Shown: positions 1 through 8,337, counted from the stretch's first letter. The stretch: DNA of 45,677 nucleotides from an uncultured Selenomonadales bacterium (GCA_937877565.1 CALFJB010000048.1:1-45677), one strand, 5' to 3'. Numbers and translations: made by a program. The notes: a model not told the origin generated them from the letters alone.

Positions 1-1
1 T

Positions 2-55
2 GTATATTCTTTGGCAATTCAAGATTATGTAGGCGGCGGCGACGAATTAGCTTAA
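2..55 (+). CDS. C-terminal tail of an unidentified protein (partial)
   Basis: The frame beginning at base 2 reads 17 sense codons, ending in a Gly-rich acidic tail (VGGGDELA), and stops at TAA 53-55. Composition looks coding, but the piece is too short to identify. It would converge on the modB remnant, with an AT-rich hairpin between them. Chance cannot be excluded. Confidence 0.3.
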   Translation, partial: VYSLAIQDYVGGGDELA

Positions 56-60
56 TTTGG

Positions 61-85
61 GAATTAATTTTTTCAAAATTAATTC
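61..85. terminator. AT-rich perfect hairpin between convergent genes
   Basis: Eleven bases (61-71) are perfectly complementary to 75-85 around a three-base loop. The hairpin lies between the plus-strand partial gene and the 3' end of the minus-strand modB remnant, so a bidirectional terminator role is plausible. The stem has almost no G:C pairs and would be weak. Confidence 0.3.
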
Positions 86-93
86 AATATGCT

Positions 94-627
94 TTAATTA
101 TTTGTTACAGGATTTTTTAAAAATCCATTAAGCAATACCATAAAAACCAGATAAAAAATTACTAACGCCATTGTCCACTGAAAAACTAAATCGTAGTCGT
201 TGGCTTGAACGGCTGAATAAATCGCCGTTGACATTATTTGAGTAACGCCCGGTATATTTCCTGCAAACATAATCGTTGCGCCAAATTCGCCTAACGCTCG
301 CGTAAAAGCTAAAACCGTTCCAGCCAAAATTCCAAAACGTGTATTCGGTAAAATTATTTTCCAAAAAATTTTCCATTCGCTAACGCCTAAAGTTTGCGCG
401 GCGTTGATTATGTTTCTGTCAAGTTGTTCAAATGCTCCGCGTGTCGTCCTGTACATCAGCGGCAACGAAACTACCAAAAATATATCAAACTGCAATAAAA
501 ATTTTCCTATGAAACTGCGCTTGCCGAAAAATAAAATCAAAAAAAATCCTACCACCGTTGGCGGCAAGACCATTGGCAAGGTTATAATTGCGTCTGCAAG
601 CCCCTTGAATTTTTCCAAATTCGCCAC
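94..627 (-). pseudogene. modB: Molybdate ABC transporter permease ModB, truncated remnant
   Basis: The 177-residue frame matches the ModB permease family: the LPMVLPPTVVG segment, the FPLM-like segment before RTTRGAFEQLD, the NAAQTLG helix, and the signature LGEFGATIMFAGNIPG that contacts the ATPase. Intact ModB has about 220-230 residues. Here the first membrane segment (about 45 residues) is missing. Residues recognisable as ModB (ending LAYK) continue just upstream of the GTG at 627 until stop codons at the modC junction. A further stretch of about a dozen residues is missing around residue 48, between the GKRSFIGKF segment and the following membrane helix. The frame is still open, but a protein without TM1 and part of an internal helix is unlikely to transport. 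Together with the modA and modC remnants upstream it is a dead molybdate importer. Confidence 0.85.
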
Positions 628-646
628 TTTGTACGCCAGAAAATTT

Positions 647-934
647 TCACCCGTTCATCAAAATAATTTTGTCAACCGGAAATTTTATATAAACTTTGGC
701 GGCTTTTATTTCCTGACAAATTTTTTTTTGAAACTTCCCAACGAATTAAATTTTTGCCTGCGATTGAAACATTTTCTAAAAAGTGCGAATGAATCCCGAC
801 AAATTTTAAATCATCGGGAATTTTTTTATTTAACGTCAATTCAATCTGCCAATCTTCAGCAAAAATTTTATTGGCGTCAATTTTTTTTGCGGCAGAAATA
901 TTTTTGCAACCCGTTAGAATTGCCGCCGCCTTAG
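647..934 (-). pseudogene. modC: ModC-type ATPase, C-terminal fragment
   Basis: In the minus-strand frame entering near 934 the sequence reads LTGCKNISAAKKID, then an ELTLNKKIPDDLKFVGIHSHF-type segment. This is the pattern of the C-terminal regulatory (Mop-like) part of molybdate/sulfate transporter ATPases, in which 'KxVGIRAHF' is a conserved stretch. A frameshift near 715 breaks the frame; the last residues (KVYIKFPVDKIILMNG) continue in another frame to TGA at 647-649. The entire nucleotide-binding domain (Walker A, signature, Walker B; about 200 residues) is absent. It abuts the modA fragment on one side and the decapitated modB on the other, so at least two deletions occurred in this operon. 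The ModC identity rests on context plus this tail; another ABC ATPase of the same family is possible. Confidence 0.6.
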
Positions 935-953
935 TTTGGGGATTTTTGAAAAG

Positions 954-1351
954 TTAATGCTTAGTATTCGTTTCAGAAATTTTGCCCTGCGTCATTACAG
1001 CAATTATATTTTCAGCCGTCACATTTTCAAAACTGGAAATATTTTTATCGCTGTCATTCGGCACGATTAAAACAACTTCATTTTCAAGCAGATTTTTTCT
1101 TGTACTGTCAGCCAAATTTTGAGATTGTTTGAGGGCGTCCTTGTGCGGCAGAGAAAAATAAATCAGTACCGCCGCCGTTTTCAATCGCCTGTTGAAGTGC
1201 GCCGCTTGAGCCGAAATTGAAAACTAATTTAACGTCGGGATTTTCCTTTTCAAATTCGGTTGCAAGTTTTTTCATTGCGTCAGTTAAACTTGCCGCCGCC
1301 TGTCACAAGTAAAGCAGTTACCGCCATTACCATACCAAAAATTTTTTTCAT
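954..1351 (-). pseudogene. modA: Molybdate-binding periplasmic protein ModA, frameshifted and truncated
   Basis: The start is ATG 1349-1351 after GGAGG; a signal-peptide-like MKKIFGMVMAVTALLV follows. The frame breaks after about 23 residues. In a second frame the hallmark ModA ligand-site region appears (NFGSSGALQQAIENG, then TDLFFSAA). In a third frame the sequence continues as LADSTRKNLLENEVVLIVP and stops at 954. The normal protein is about 250 residues; barely half is left and the C-terminal lobe is gone. There are at least two frameshifts. The upstream leader carries a Moco riboswitch and a terminator-like hairpin, as expected for a Moco-repressed mod operon. Confidence 0.88.
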
Positions 1352-1362
1352 CTGTAAAACCT

Positions 1363-1405
1363 CCAAAAAATTAAGACTGTCTCTCCGAATTGAAAAGGCA
1401 ATCTT
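1363..1405 (-). terminator. Terminator-like expression platform of the modA riboswitch
   Basis: On the minus strand AAGATTG (1405-1399) pairs with CAGTCTT (1379-1373, one G:U), followed by a T-rich run (1370-1363) just before the modA ribosome binding site. The loop contains CCTTTTC (1398-1392), complementary to the GAAAAGG tail of the aptamer (about 1482-1476). A mutually exclusive antiterminator is therefore possible. Structure was deduced by eye. Confidence 0.5.
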
Positions 1406-1473
1406 TTTTCGCAAATTCAAAAGTCACGGTATACCCTGAGAAATTACCGCGCCAAAACTGCGAAATATTTAAA

Positions 1474-1572
1474 CTCCTTTTCAAACGTGGAAGGCGACAC
1501 TGTTTCCAATATCGCCCCGGCTGAATGTCATAGCTTGCCGCCTTAGACATTTTCGCTCGGAGAAATGTTTTA
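1474..1572 (-). promoter_or_regulatory. Moco riboswitch upstream of modA
   Basis: On the minus strand the segment starts with CTCCGAGC (1562-1555), contains GGAAAC then GTCGCCTTCC, and ends TTTGAAAAGGAG (about 1485-1474). A second copy of the same ordered blocks lies at 7447-7538 in front of a MOSC gene. The blocks match the conserved core of the molybdenum-cofactor (Moco) RNA motif, and both downstream genes belong to molybdenum metabolism. In this family Moco binding represses transport and biosynthesis genes. The aptamer is complete even though the gene it controls is broken. Confidence 0.85.
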
Positions 1573-1611
1573 ACTGCAAATTCTAGCATTACAAAAACTG
1601 TGCAACAGTGA

Positions 1612-3444
1612 TATTTATCAAATACCCGCCAAAATGAAAAAATACAAAGAAGCGCGAGGAATGGGCGGCTTTGTGCGTTCAAATTGGGATGAAGTTTCAG
1701 AATTGGTGGCGGCAAGTTTGTTGCATACCGTTCAAAAATATGTTCCAGACAGAATTTTTGGCTTTTCGGGCTGACACGTGGATAAATTTAAAAATAGGTA
1801 GCGACGCCGCCTTTGCAATGGCAATGGAACACGTTATTTTGAAATAATATTATTGGGGCGAACCGGCAGAATTTTTCATTGACTACGCTAAAAAATTTAC
1901 TGACTTTCCATTTTTGGTAATTCTGGACGAAAAGGACGGCAAGTATCAGCCCGGCAGATTTTTAAATGCAAAAGATTTTGGGCGTACTGACAAACACGCC
2001 GAATTTAAACATTACGCAATTGACGAAATTACAAACAAATTGGTAATTCCAAACGGCACGATGGGCGATCGCTGGGACAGGTAAAATAAATGGAATCTGC
2101 GCGAAGAAAATTCTGATACTGGCGAAAAAATTTCTCCAAAACTTTCAATTTTAAATGAACGTGACGACGTTGCAGAAATTCTTTTGCCGTATTTCGGAAA
2201 TGACAGAGGCAATAATTTGACTTTAAGGCGCGTCGTTCCCGTGAAGAAAATTAAAACTGCCGAAGGTGTGAAATTTGTTACAACGGTTTATGATTTGATT
2301 TTGGCGAATTACGGAATTGATACGGGTATTGGCGGCGAATGTGCAAACTCCTACGAAAATGACACGCCGTACATTCCGCGCTGGCAAGAAAAATTTACAG
2401 GCGTTAAAGCTGATATGGTAATTCACACGGTGCGGGAATTTTCCGACAACGCACTGAAAACGCACGGGCGCACAATGGTTATAATGGGCGGCGGCTGGAC
2501 TCATTATATTGTACAAGAAAAATTGAGACCTGCCGAAGGTTGGGCGCGTCTTATGACTGCTACAGATTGGCAGGGCGGAGCAAAATTGCAAAATTCCACG
2601 TCGTATTTTTATTTTGCAACGGATCAATGGCGCAGTGAAGAAGTTGACACGTTGCCGCTTGTTGCACAAACTGAAAAGCCGCGTTGTCGTCACCCGGGCG
2701 ATTATGACGTTTTGGCGGCGCGTTGAAAGGCAAATTAGATTTATTGGTGGATATAGATTTTAGAATGGCGTCAAGTGCGCTGTATGCTGATGTAGTTTTG
2801 CCGACGGCGACTTGGTACGAAAAAACAGATTTATATTCAATAGATATGAATCCGTTCGTTCATCCTTTTCAACCGGCAGTAGATCCACTCTGGGAGGCGC
2901 GTACCGACTAGGATATTTTCCGCACGCTTGCAAAGGCAGTTTCAAAAGTTGCCACTGAATCAAATTTACCGATTTACAAAGACGTTTTCGCCGCGCCTAT
3001 TCAACACGACAGCGAAGGCGAAACTGCACAATCTGAAGGCAAAATTTTAGATTGGAGCAAAGGCGATTGTGAACCGGCTGCCGGAAAGACTATGCCCGCC
3101 ATTGGTTTAATTGATTTTCAACAAATATTGAGCAGTTAATTCCTTTCCGCACTCTTACAGGTCGTCAAGCATTTTATGTTGATCATGAAATGATACGCGA
3201 ATGGGGCGAAACTATGTCAATTTACAAGCCAATTTTAGAATTTCGCCCGCTTAAAAATCCTATTGGCGAAACTAAATAAATTACACTGAAATTTTTGACG
3301 CCGCACAATAAATGGTCAACTCATTCAATGTATTTTGACAGTCAGCAAATGTTGACGCTTTTTAGAGGCGGGCAAACTGTTTGGATTAACGAAAAAGACG
3401 CCGCCGAAATTGACGTTAAAGATAATGATTGGCTTGAAAATTAA
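1612..3444 (+). pseudogene. narG: Respiratory nitrate reductase alpha subunit NarG, multiply deleted remnant
   Basis: Colinear blocks of NarG appear in order: KMKKYKEARGMGGFVRSNW, DAAFAMAMEHVIL, AKKFTDFPFLV, VIPNGTMGDRWD, TTVYDLILANYGID, YIVQEKLRPAEGW, SYFYFATDQWR, DYDVLAAR, KGKLDLLVDIDFRM, LPTATWYEK, SKGDCEP, TGRQAFYVDHEM, FLTPHNKWSTHSMYFDS and KDAAEIDVKDNDW. Normal NarG is about 1220 residues; about 600 codons remain. Lost are the N-terminal FeS/Moco region, the section where the Mo-ligand aspartate lies, about 30 residues before WTHYIVQEK, over 100 residues before KGKLD, and the C-terminus. In-frame stops sit at 1845, 2082 and 2909, with several frameshifts. It is directly followed by narH, J and I remnants in the usual order. 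Confidence 0.93.
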
Positions 3445-3766
3445 AGCGCAAATTGCAATGGTGATGAATCTTGATAAATTCATTGGCTGTCATACTTGCT
3501 CAATCACCTGCAAAAATGTTTGGACGAACTGCGAAGGCGTAGAATATATGTATTTTAACAACGTCGAAACAAAACCGGGCGTAGGTTATCCGCGTGATTG
3601 GAAAAATCAAGAAAAATGGAAAGGCGGCTGGCAACTTGACGGCGGCGAACTTTCTTTAAAAACCAGCTCAAAGTTGGAGCGTATTTTGAAACTTTTTTAT
3701 CATCCTGAACAACCTGAAATAAAGGATTATTACGAGCCGTGGACTTACGACTATGAAACTTTCACA
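3434..3766 (+). pseudogene. narH: Nitrate reductase beta subunit NarH, N-terminal fragment
   Basis: From LKIKAQIAMVMNLDKF the frame matches the NarH N-terminus, including the first ferredoxin cluster motif GCHTCSITCKNVW, the PGVGYPRDWKNQEKWKGGW block and KLERILKLFYHP. It stops resembling NarH after about 110 residues (YEPWTYDYETF). NarH is normally about 490 residues, so three of four cluster-binding regions are lost. The usual Arg of the TNREG motif is Cys here. The 5' end overlaps the decayed narG 3' end, consistent with a deletion that fused the two genes. Confidence 0.9.
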
Positions 3767-3912
3767 GAATACGAATTTATATTTGACGACGCACAACCGC
3801 ACGGACTTTGGTAAACAGGCGCAGGAATTGCATGACTTTAAAACTTTATTTCTAGAAAACGGCAACGATTTAAATAAAGAAATTCCTGAATATTTACCGG
3901 CGATATTGGAAT
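3767..3912 (+). pseudogene. narJ: Nitrate reductase assembly chaperone NarJ, internal fragment
   Basis: In the frame covering this interval the sequence reads NLYLTTHNRTD, GKQAQELHDFKTLFLENG and KEIPEYLPAILELA. This is the central NarJ region (the 'YLT' and 'LPDYLPxxLEF' motifs of the TorD/NarJ chaperone family). Only about 50 of roughly 180 residues survive. It lies exactly where narJ is expected, between narH and narI. Confidence 0.75.
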
Positions 3913-4249
3913 TGGCGACGGGCGGAATACCGGCAGGATTGTTATTTTTCGGCGGATTCTTTTTTCTGATGCAAAGGCGTTTCAGTTATCCCAAAATGGC
4001 AGTCAATACCTCAAAAATGGACGGCGTACTTTATGCAATTTTATTCTGTGCAATAGCGACGGGCTGTCTTGCAACGGCGTTAAATGCAACGGGAATTTTG
4101 GGCGACTTCAACTACAGAGAAACAATTTTCACTTGTTTCAGAAGCAACTGCAATAATTTTCCCGTTCACAAGATTGGTACATTGCCTGTCATTCCCGTTT
4201 GAATATTTCTGCAGGAGCAACATAATTTACCGTAAAAAATAGTTTCTAA
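3913..4249 (+). pseudogene. narI: Nitrate reductase gamma subunit NarI, fragment
   Basis: After the narJ piece the frame continues as a hydrophobic segment followed by RRFSYPKMAVNTSKMDGVLY, a membrane helix and NYRETI, the NarI pattern. A shift to another frame then gives FPFTRLVHCLSFPFEYF, the cytochrome-b C-terminal heme region, ending at TAA 4247-4249. About 110 of about 225 residues remain. The first helices and the segment between YRETI and PFTRLVH are missing. Confidence 0.85.
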
Positions 4250-4262
4250 AGGATTTACTTTG

Positions 4263-4311
4263 AAAAGATATTGTGTAAAATGATATTAATTTGTTTAAAA
4301 TAATATCTTTT
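4263..4311 (+). promoter_or_regulatory. Inverted repeat abutting the MCP ribosome binding site
   Basis: AAAAGATATT (4263-4272) is repeated as its exact complement AATATCTTTT (4302-4311), separated by 29 A+T-rich bases, and ends two bases before GGAGGTG. It could be an operator or an RNA stem that occludes the Shine-Dalgarno site. Function is unknown. Confidence 0.4.
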
Positions 4312-4325
4312 CGGAGGTGCAAAAA

Positions 4326-5888
4326 ATGGGAAATCAGAATACCATTGCCTTTTTAATTAAGCAACTTTTAATGAGAGTCTTTAAAATTGTTGCGGTAGTT
4401 GTTGTAATAGTTATGGCAAGTTTGTTTTTATTTACAAATTATACGGCTGTTGTAAATGAAGCGGGTATAGTGCGCGGCGGCAGTCAACGTGTTGTAAAAC
4501 AAGTTCTTGCAGGTGCGGACGAATCCGGCGCAATGGAAAAAGTTGAAGGTATTCTAAAGAAACTGGACGGCGCAATTTTATTGGGGAGTTTTTCAACCGA
4601 GTACGCAAAAGTTTTTGATTATTGGAACAGTGAAGTTAAACCTGCAATGGCGGAATATAAAAATTCCAAAAATCCTGAAAAACTTTTGGAAGTCAGCGAA
4701 AAATATTTTGGGCTAACAAATTCTATGGTGGACGCGGCGCAAAGTATGGTTAATGTTATGACGGCAGTTTTGTACATTATACTTTTGGCGTTTGTCGGCG
4801 CGGTAGGAATGTTTTTGAAGAAAGTTTATTTAATTTTCACTGAAAGGGTTGTCAATCCCATTCAAGCTCTGGAAAGTACAGTTGATAAACTTTCAAAGGG
4901 CAATTTGTCCCAAAAACTTCAATACGAACAAGAAGACGAAATTGGAATACTTTATAACTTGCTTGATAAAATGCGCGTTGAGCTTTCCGGCTACGTCAAA
5001 GATATTGAAAAAAATCTGCGTTGTATGGCGGGCGGCGATTTGGTTACTGCAACTGATATGCAATACATCGGCGATTATGAACCTATTCAAGAAAATATAA
5101 ATCACATTCGTAATTCACTTTGTAACGAAATTCAAAGTATGAGCGGAATAGCCGACAAAGTTGCTGAAAGTGCCGGTGAAGTTTCGCAAGTTTCACATTC
5201 GCTGGCTGAAGGCGCAATGACTCAAACAGAAAGTATTCAAGATTTGCAAAATAAAATTCAAGAAACTATGAAACAAAATGAACAGGTTGAAAATTTCGTA
5301 CAGGAGGCTTTAAATTGCGGCGTTGAAACTGAAAAAAATATCGAACTTAGCCGCCACAGAATGGATAAAGTTGTTAAAGCTATGCAAAGTATTAATGACG
5401 CTTCCGAAGAAATTAAATCAATTTTAGGTTCATTGGATGCAATTACAGATCAAACTGCGCTGTTGAGTTTAAATGCTTCAATAGAGGCGGCTCGCGCAGG
5501 TGAATCCGGCAAAGGCTTTGCAGTTGTTGCCGGTGAAGTTCGCAAACTTGCCGAACAGTCCGCCAATTCTACAAAGCACATTCAAGATTTAATCAATAAC
5601 GCCATTAGCGAAATTGAAAACGGCACGGCGGTAGTTGGTCGCGCCTCAACTTCGCTTTCTGACGTTACAAAGAGCAATGAAATTGTTACTCAAGTTATAA
5701 ATCGTCTTAGCGCACAAAGTAAAAGTCAACAACAACGAATGAAGGAAGTTAATGACCTTTCACAAAAAATATTGGGCGTCGTTACAGACAATTCTGCAGT
5801 TTCAGAAGAATGTGCGGCGGCAAGTGCCGAACTTTCGGGCTATTCTAAATCCTTCAAAGACGGCGTGGCTAAATTTAAGACAACATAA
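4326..5888 (+). CDS. Methyl-accepting chemotaxis protein with PilJ/NarX-like sensor domain
   Basis: The start is ATG 4326, six bases after GGAGGTG (4313-4319), giving 520 residues; the GTG at 4317 overlaps the Shine-Dalgarno site and is rejected. TM1 spans about 19-37. The external helical domain begins with NEAGIVRGGSQRVVK (44-58), resembling the 'AGxxRxxSQR' box of type IV/PilJ domains and the nitrate-sensing P-box of NarX. TM2 is about 145-165, followed by HAMP to about 225 and a second HAMP-like stretch. The cytoplasmic signalling hairpin has the canonical tip DQTALLSLNASIEAARAG then GFAVVAGEVRKLAEQS. It would relay an external signal to CheA/CheW. It lies directly after the dead narGHJI genes and 21 bases before hcp, so a nitrogen-oxide ligand is tempting, but that is inference. 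The frame is intact. Confidence 0.92.
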   Translation: MGNQNTIAFLIKQLLMRVFKIVAVVVVIVMASLFLFTNYTAVVNEAGIVRGGSQRVVKQVLAGADESGAMEKVEGILKKLDGAILLGSFSTEYAKVFDYWNSEVKPAMAEYKNSKNPEKLLEVSEKYFGLTNSMVDAAQSMVNVMTAVLYIILLAFVGAVGMFLKKVYLIFTERVVNPIQALESTVDKLSKGNLSQKLQYEQEDEIGILYNLLDKMRVELSGYVKDIEKNLRCMAGGDLVTATDMQYIGDYEPIQENINHIRNSLCNEIQSMSGIADKVAESAGEVSQVSHSLAEGAMTQTESIQDLQNKIQETMKQNEQVENFVQEALNCGVETEKNIELSRHRMDKVVKAMQSINDASEEIKSILGSLDAITDQTALLSLNASIEAARAGESGKGFAVVAGEVRKLAEQSANSTKHIQDLINNAISEIENGTAVVGRASTSLSDVTKSNEIVTQVINRLSAQSKSQQQRMKEVNDLSQKILGVVTDNSAVSEECAAASAELSGYSKSFKDGVAKFKTT

Positions 5889-5909
5889 AAATTTTTAGGG
5901 GAGATTTTA

Positions 5910-7439
5910 ATGGAAAGTAAAATGTTTTGTTATCAGTGTCAAGAAACGGCGGGCAATAAAGGTTGTACCGTCAAAGGCGTTTGCGGCAAGACTGCCGAAA
6001 TTGCCAACTTGCAAGATAAATTGATTTACGCTACAAAAAAATTGAGTGCGGCGAAAGTTCCAAACGTCGGTAAAGTTGTTACGCTGAATCTTTTTTGCAC
6101 AATTACCAATGCCAATTTTGACGCCAAATTTTTAAATGACAGAATTAATCAGACTTTGAATTTAATTCCTGAAAAAATTGAAATTCCCGAAAATGTTGGC
6201 GTACTTGCAACTGAAAATGAAGATATTCGCAGCCTGCGCGAATTGATAACTTACGGCTTAAAAGGAATGGCGGCGTACCTTTACCACGCCAACGCCTTAG
6301 GTTACGACGATGAAAAAATTAACTCGTTTATGCAGGAAACTTTGGCAAAACTTTTAGATGACAGTTTGAGCGTTGCAGATTTAACCGCGCTTGCACTTGA
6401 CACGGGAAAAGTTGGCGTGGAAGTCATGGCACTTTTGGACAAGGCAAATACCGAAACTTTTGGCAACCCTGAAATTACCAAAGTTAATATCGGCGTCGGC
6501 AAAAATCCCGCAATTTTAATCAGCGGTCACGATTTTTCAGATTTAAAGCAACTTTTGGAACAAACGCAAGGCACGGGCGTTGACATTTACACGCACGGCG
6601 AAATGTTGCCTGCCCATTACTACCCGAAATTTAAAAATTACAAAAATTTTATTGGCAATTACGGTAACGCGTGGCACTTACAGCAAAAAGAATTTGAGAA
6701 ATTTAACGGCGCAATTCTTTTAACTACAAATTGTCTTGTACCGCCGAAAGAAAGTTACAAAGGCAGAGTTTTTACAACGGGCGCGGTTGCCTTTGAAGGT
6801 TGCAAATACATTTCTGAAGTTGACGGCAAAAAAGATTTTACGCCGCTGATTGAATGTGCTAAAAAGTGTCAGCCTCCTACTGAAATTGAAACGGGCGAAA
6901 TTGTCGGCGGCTTTGCTCATAATCAAGTTTTTGCAGTTGCTGATAAAGTTGTTGATGCGGTAAAATCCGGCGCAATTAAAAAATTTATCGTAATGGCGGG
7001 CTGCGACGGTCGGCAAAAATCCCGTGAATATTACGCCGAATTTGCAAAGGCTTTACCAAAAGACACGGTAATTTTAACTGCGGGCTGTGCAAAGTATAAA
7101 TATATCAAGTTGCCACTTGGCGATATTGGCGGTATTCCAAGAGTTTTGGACGCGGGGCAATGCAATGATTCATATTCATTGGCGTTAATTGCCCTCAAAC
7201 TCAAGGAAGTTTTCAATCTTGACGACGTGAATAAATTGCCGGTAGTTTATAATATTGCGTGGTACGAACAGAAGGCGGTTATAGTTTTGCTTGCACTGTT
7301 ACATTTGGGCGTTAAAAATATTCATCTGGGACCAACTTTGCCGGCGTTTTTAAGTCCCAACGTTGCAAAAGTTTTGGTTGAAAATTTCGGTATTGGTACA
7401 ATTTCAACAGTTGAAGACGATATTAAAAATTTGATTTAA
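5910..7439 (+). CDS. hcp: Hybrid cluster protein (hydroxylamine / nitric oxide reductase) Hcp
   Basis: This 509-residue protein carries the full ligand set of the Hcp family. Cys 7, 10, 19 and 25 (C-x2-C-x8-C-x5-C) bind the proximal cluster. The hybrid Fe-S-O cluster motifs GHDF, THGEML, TTNC, FEGCKY, AGCAKYK, DAGQCNDS and WYEQKAV follow in order. Hcp is a cytoplasmic enzyme linked to detoxifying NO and hydroxylamine during nitrate/nitrite metabolism. The start is ATG 5910 with AGGGGAG at 5897-5903, 21 bases after the MCP stop, so the two are probably co-transcribed. No terminator is seen before the Moco riboswitch immediately downstream. Length and motifs look intact, in contrast to nearly all neighbours, so this gene appears to be under selection while the nitrate reductase is gone. 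Confidence 0.96.
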   Translation: MESKMFCYQCQETAGNKGCTVKGVCGKTAEIANLQDKLIYATKKLSAAKVPNVGKVVTLNLFCTITNANFDAKFLNDRINQTLNLIPEKIEIPENVGVLATENEDIRSLRELITYGLKGMAAYLYHANALGYDDEKINSFMQETLAKLLDDSLSVADLTALALDTGKVGVEVMALLDKANTETFGNPEITKVNIGVGKNPAILISGHDFSDLKQLLEQTQGTGVDIYTHGEMLPAHYYPKFKNYKNFIGNYGNAWHLQQKEFEKFNGAILLTTNCLVPPKESYKGRVFTTGAVAFEGCKYISEVDGKKDFTPLIECAKKCQPPTEIETGEIVGGFAHNQVFAVADKVVDAVKSGAIKKFIVMAGCDGRQKSREYYAEFAKALPKDTVILTAGCAKYKYIKLPLGDIGGIPRVLDAGQCNDSYSLALIALKLKEVFNLDDVNKLPVVYNIAWYEQKAVIVLLALLHLGVKNIHLGPTLPAFLSPNVAKVLVENFGIGTISTVEDDIKNLI

Positions 7440-7442
7440 ATA

Positions 7443-7540
7443 AAAACTCCGAGCGAAAATATCTACGGCAAGGACTTGCCTGAATTAAATTCACGGGGCG
7501 GCGCGGGAAACTGTGTCGCCTTCCATTTTTGAAAAGGAAA
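7443..7540 (+). promoter_or_regulatory. Moco riboswitch upstream of the MOSC gene, with the SD in its tail
   Basis: The ordered blocks CTCCGAGC (7447-7454), GGGAAAC, GTCGCCTTCC and TTTTGAAAAGGA (ending 7538) match the Moco RNA core and the second copy upstream of modA. The terminal GAAAAGGA is the only Shine-Dalgarno-like sequence before the ATG at 7548. The aptamer would therefore sequester the ribosome binding site directly (translational control), unlike the modA copy, which has a terminator-like platform. It begins only a few bases after the hcp stop. Confidence 0.87.
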
Positions 7541-7547
7541 AATTTTT

Positions 7548-8337
7548 ATGAAAGAAATTAAAATTGAAGACTCAATCGGTCAAGTGTTGGCTCACGATGT
7601 TACAGAAATTGTGCGCGGCGTTACGAAGGGCGTAAATTTTCGTAAAGGCTATATTATCAAGTCTGAAGATATTCCCGCACTGTTGAAACTTGGCAAGGAA
7701 AATATTTTTGTTTTGGAAAATGACGAAACTAAACTTCATGAAAACGACGCTGCCGACATTCTGAAAAATATTTGTCAAGGCGAAAATTTAACCGTCTCCG
7801 AAGTCAAGGAAGGCAAAATTGAACTTTCGGCAACTGGAATTGTCGGCGATGCACACGCGGGCGATTGGCACAGACAAATTAGTTTTTTGGGGCAAAATGA
7901 AATTGACGAATTTAAAAGGCGCGGCGCAAATGTTGAGACGGGCGCGTTTGACGAAAATATTATTGCTGAAGGTTTTACATTTAAAAATTTGGCGGTCGGC
8001 ACTCGGCTAAAATGCAACGAAGTTTTTTTTAAAAATTACGCAAATTGACAAAGAATGTCACAACCACTGCGCCATTTATCAGCAAATGGGCGATTGTATT
8101 ATGCCGCGTGAAGGAGTTTTCGCAAGAGTTTTACACGGTGGCAAAATTCCGCTTGACGCCGCAATTATAATTTCAAGCGATAAAGGTTTTTCGGGCGAAT
8201 GCGAAGACTTAAGCGGCGCAAAAGTTACAGAAATTTTGACTGCGAACGGTTACAAAATTTCAGAAAAAATTATTCTGCCTGATGAAAAAAATTAGCTTGC
8301 CGAAAAAATGATTGAATTTGCAAATAGGAATGTTTAA
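7548..8337 (+). pseudogene. MoeA-like/MOSC/MogA composite Moco protein, frameshifted
   Basis: The first frame (7548-8048) starts with MKEIKIEDSIGQVLAHDVTE and GVNFRKGYIIKSEDIPALLK, the N-terminal segment of MoeA-like molybdopterin proteins. It then passes into a MOSC domain (GIVGDAHAGDWHRQISFL, TGAFDENI, VGTRLKCNEVFF). At an A5 run near 8032 one extra base shifts the frame. The MOSC domain continues in the next frame with KECHNHCAIYQQMGDC, which holds the conserved Cys, and MPREGVFARVL. It runs into the start of a MogA-type domain (IIISSDKGFSGECEDLSG) and meets TAG at 8293; a last recognisable stretch ends at 8337. The MogA catalytic TTGGTG part is gone. Likely original roles are handling of sulfurated or adenylated molybdopterin. 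It is controlled by the adjacent Moco riboswitch. Confidence 0.85.

Noticed and set aside
404..934. Plus-strand frame of 176 codons
   Set aside because: Antisense to modB and modC remnants, which match known families in the other strand.
1371..1715. Minus-strand open frame of 114 codons upstream of modA
   Set aside because: It overlaps the Moco riboswitch and its expression platform, has no SD and no protein-like pattern; the RNA explains the conservation.
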